A stretch of DNA of 64,000 bases, from the NCBI RefSeq assembly GCF_016924145.1, contig NZ_JAFFZO010000001.1:1-64000 (forward strand). The letters run 5' to 3'. A model generated the notes under the pieces. It was not told the DNA's origin, searched no databases, and saw nothing but the letters and a program-made list of their open reading frames with translations. Shown here in pieces: positions 62,494-64,000 of this stretch. Positions within the stretch are counted from its first letter, which is position 1, and every line of letters begins with the position of its first letter. This DNA comes from Amphritea pacifica (GTDB taxonomy: Bacteria > Pseudomonadota > Gammaproteobacteria > Pseudomonadales > Balneatricaceae). Both the position numbers and the translations under genes were made by a program.

Positions 62494-63417
62494 TTATTCA
62501 TGACTGGCAATCAGTCTCAAAGCCACGCCCGCCGCCGCGGTGCGATTTTCGACACCGAGTTTGGGGAAGATCTGTTCCAGATGTTTGTTGATGGTGCGGG
62601 GGCTGATTTCGAGAATTTCAGCAATATCGCGGTTGGTTTTACCGTTGGCGAGCCAGAACAATACCTCCGCTTCCCGCTCGGTCAGTTCCAGCTCCTGCCT
62701 GAGCAGCTCGGCGCCGGTGGGCTTATTGCCATCGATCAGTTGCATCAGCACATCGCCATTGCTCTGATAGCCGATCAGCTTCAGGGTTAATGGGTAGTCG
62801 AGGTTTTTAACGGCCATCCGCTCCTGTTCTAAAGGGTTGTGAGACAGCCAGTGACTGATCTGAGGTATCAGACTCTCCTCCTGCATCTGCTCGGTCACCC
62901 CTGCCCGGCCCAACAGCGCATAGGCCCGGGGAGTTGCCCAGCGCAACAGACCTTCCCTGCCCACCGTCAGCAGATGCTGGCCGGTGCTGTCCAGCGCGCT
63001 GTGAACACTGCTGGTCTGGCGGGCGTTACCCAGATGCACCCGGATACGTGCCAATAACTCATTGGGACTGATCGGTTTGGTCAGATAATCCACTCCGCCA
63101 CAATCCAGCCCGCGCACGATATCATCGGTATCGGTCAGACCGGTCATAAAGACCACCGGTATGGTGGCCAGATCGGGATCAGCCTTCAGCATACGGCAGG
63201 TATCAAAGCCATCCATTACCGGCATCACCGCATCCATGAGGATAATATCGGGGCGGATACGCTTGCAGATGGTGAGTGCCTGACGCCCCTCCAGCGCCAC
63301 CAGAATATCCAGCCCGGCCCCCTCCAGGGCATCGTTAATCAGACTCAGCGCATTGGGGGAATCATCCACCACCAGCACCACGTCATTACGATCTGATCCG
63401 CTCTCTCTCATATTCAT
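62494..63417 (-). CDS. LuxR-type response regulator
   Basis: 307 residues. A receiver domain (about 10-130) has the acidic pair VVDDS, phospho-acceptor Asp62 in IILMDAVMPVMDG, and the conserved Lys in DYLTKPISPNEL. A PAS-like middle follows (about 145-235: HLLTVGREGLLRWATPRAYALL). The C-terminal LuxR/GerE HTH (about 240-300: LTEREAEVLFWLANGKTNRDIAEIL, RTINKHLEQIF) binds DNA. Its start overlaps the stop of the upstream kinase gene by 4 bp, so it is the cognate regulator. Proximity to urtA makes the urea operon one possible target; not shown. Confidence 0.9.
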   Translation of the reverse strand: MNMRESGSDRNDVVLVVDDSPNALSLINDALEGAGLDILVALEGRQALTICKRIRPDIILMDAVMPVMDGFDTCRMLKADPDLATIPVVFMTGLTDTDDIVRGLDCGGVDYLTKPISPNELLARIRVHLGNARQTSSVHSALDSTGQHLLTVGREGLLRWATPRAYALLGRAGVTEQMQEESLIPQISHWLSHNPLEQERMAVKNLDYPLTLKLIGYQSNGDVLMQLIDGNKPTGAELLRQELELTEREAEVLFWLANGKTNRDIAEILEISPRTINKHLEQIFPKLGVENRTAAAGVALRLIASHE

Positions 63418-64000
63418 TGATTCCGCTTCTCCAGATACACCACCAATTTATCAAACAGAAAACTTTCACTGAGCTGGCGCAGATGTGTTAATGCCCCTAC
63501 GGACAGAACCTCCAGCCTTTCGATCTCTTTAAGGCACTGCATCACCCCTTTGTGATAACCCAGTTCGGCACAGTTTTTCAGTTCCATCAGCAACGGATGA
63601 TCCGGCTGCATAATCTCAACAACCGGGGCCAGCGGCGGCCCGGCCTCTTCCGCTTTCAGCGGTTCTGAACCGCCCCGGTAGATCCACTTCAGCTCAAGGT
63701 AGCGCCCCAGCGTTTCCAGCAATTGATGATTCGCCACCGGTTTAACCAGATAATCATCATAGCTATCATGGCCATCTTCCCTGGCGGAAAGCTCCCGGGC
63801 ATCGGCGGACAACATCACAACTTTACCGGCGACTTTACGCTGCCGCAGAATGCTGGCCAACTGTAAACCCGACATCCCCGGCATGGAGATATCCAGCAGA
63901 AACAGATCCGGCTCATTCTGCTGCAACAGCGCCAGACAGGCATCGGCATCCTGCGCTTCCATAATACTGAAGCCCAGCGGCACCAGAATATCGGCCAGCA
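63414..64000 (-). CDS. Receiver-containing hybrid kinase, C-terminal part, cut by window edge
   Basis: 195 residues in frame, open to base 64000. The visible part is a receiver domain (LADILVPLGFSIMEAQDA...; phospho-acceptor Asp in PDLFLLDISMPGMSGLQLA; the conserved Lys in DDYLVKPVANHQLL) followed by about 85 helical residues (ADHPLLMELKNCAELGYHKGV), where an Hpt-like histidine is not evident. An in-frame ATG at 63983 exists, but the receiver's first strand is upstream of it, so the true start is beyond the window. The stop overlaps the response-regulator start. Confidence 0.82.
   Translation of the reverse strand, partial: LADILVPLGFSIMEAQDADACLALLQQNEPDLFLLDISMPGMSGLQLASILRQRKVAGKVVMLSADARELSAREDGHDSYDDYLVKPVANHQLLETLGRYLELKWIYRGGSEPLKAEEAGPPLAPVVEIMQPDHPLLMELKNCAELGYHKGVMQCLKEIERLEVLSVGALTHLRQLSESFLFDKLVVYLEKRNQ

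Overview
The window is about 64 kb of chromosome from a marine-type gammaproteobacterium, most likely Oceanospirillales-like (compare Amphritea, Neptunomonas or Marinobacterium). This placement is inferred from gene content and protein style: a LapA-type adhesin, long RecQ, YecA/BolA/SlyB/YcaO, a glucosylglycerate operon and a fused urt-ure operon. No rRNA is present to test it. I see no phage, integrase, transposase or CRISPR array. The two outermost genes are cut by the window edges.

Layout. 1-2035: N-terminal part of a giant LapA-like adhesin, with a retention module, a TAAG cleavage motif and Calx-beta repeats. 2.5-13.4 kb: housekeeping genes (membrane metalloprotease, YqaA, RecQ, YecA, SlyB, cardiolipin-synthase-like PLD, ABC exporter, BolA, DUF3422 and two unknowns). 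13.4-19.0 kb: a coupled mksF-mksE-mksB (jetABC-like) SMC operon without the nuclease partner. 19.3-21.1 kb: ycaO. 21.35-22.18 kb: two tRNA-Asn, three tRNA-Pro in a 154-bp tandem array, then three decayed tRNA-Pro-derived units. 22.5-27.2 kb: signalling (GGDEF cyclase, sulfotransferase with a GW-type C-terminal module, LuxR-like sensor lacking its HTH, tandem HD/HD-GYP protein). 27.9-31.2 kb: RNase R and an HDOD protein. 31.4-35.2 kb: glucosylglycerate synthesis and phosphorolysis. 36.0-40.7 kb: a PotABCD-like ABC importer. 40.7-43.6 kb: a PfpI/DJ-1-like protein, CurA-like reductase and divergent LysR regulator. 43.7-44.1 kb: amidohydrolase remnant. 44.2-45.7 kb: GSCFA protein. 46.0-57.6 kb: urtABCDE-ureDABCEFGJ. 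57.8-62.5 kb: a repeat-rich accessory segment with a globin-coupled diguanylate cyclase, an AT-rich orphan membrane protein and a DMT transporter. 62.5-64 kb: a LuxR-type response regulator coupled to the end of a receiver-bearing hybrid kinase.

How the genes work together. Three c-di-GMP enzymes (two GGDEF, one HD-GYP) share the window with an adhesin of the class normally retained or released by c-di-GMP-controlled proteolysis. The urea operon forms one transport-to-hydrolysis unit with Ni insertion and Ni uptake, ending in ammonium for assimilation. A 28-bp perfect palindrome lies upstream of urtA. Glucosylglycerate is a nitrogen-free compatible solute, so that operon and the urea and polyamine-type importers fit a saline, nitrogen-variable habitat.

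The most unusual structures are the hairpin repeat family at 57.8-62.5 kb with compensatory stem changes, the decayed tRNA-Pro units, the SMC operon without JetD, and the module shared by the sulfotransferase and the GSCFA protein.
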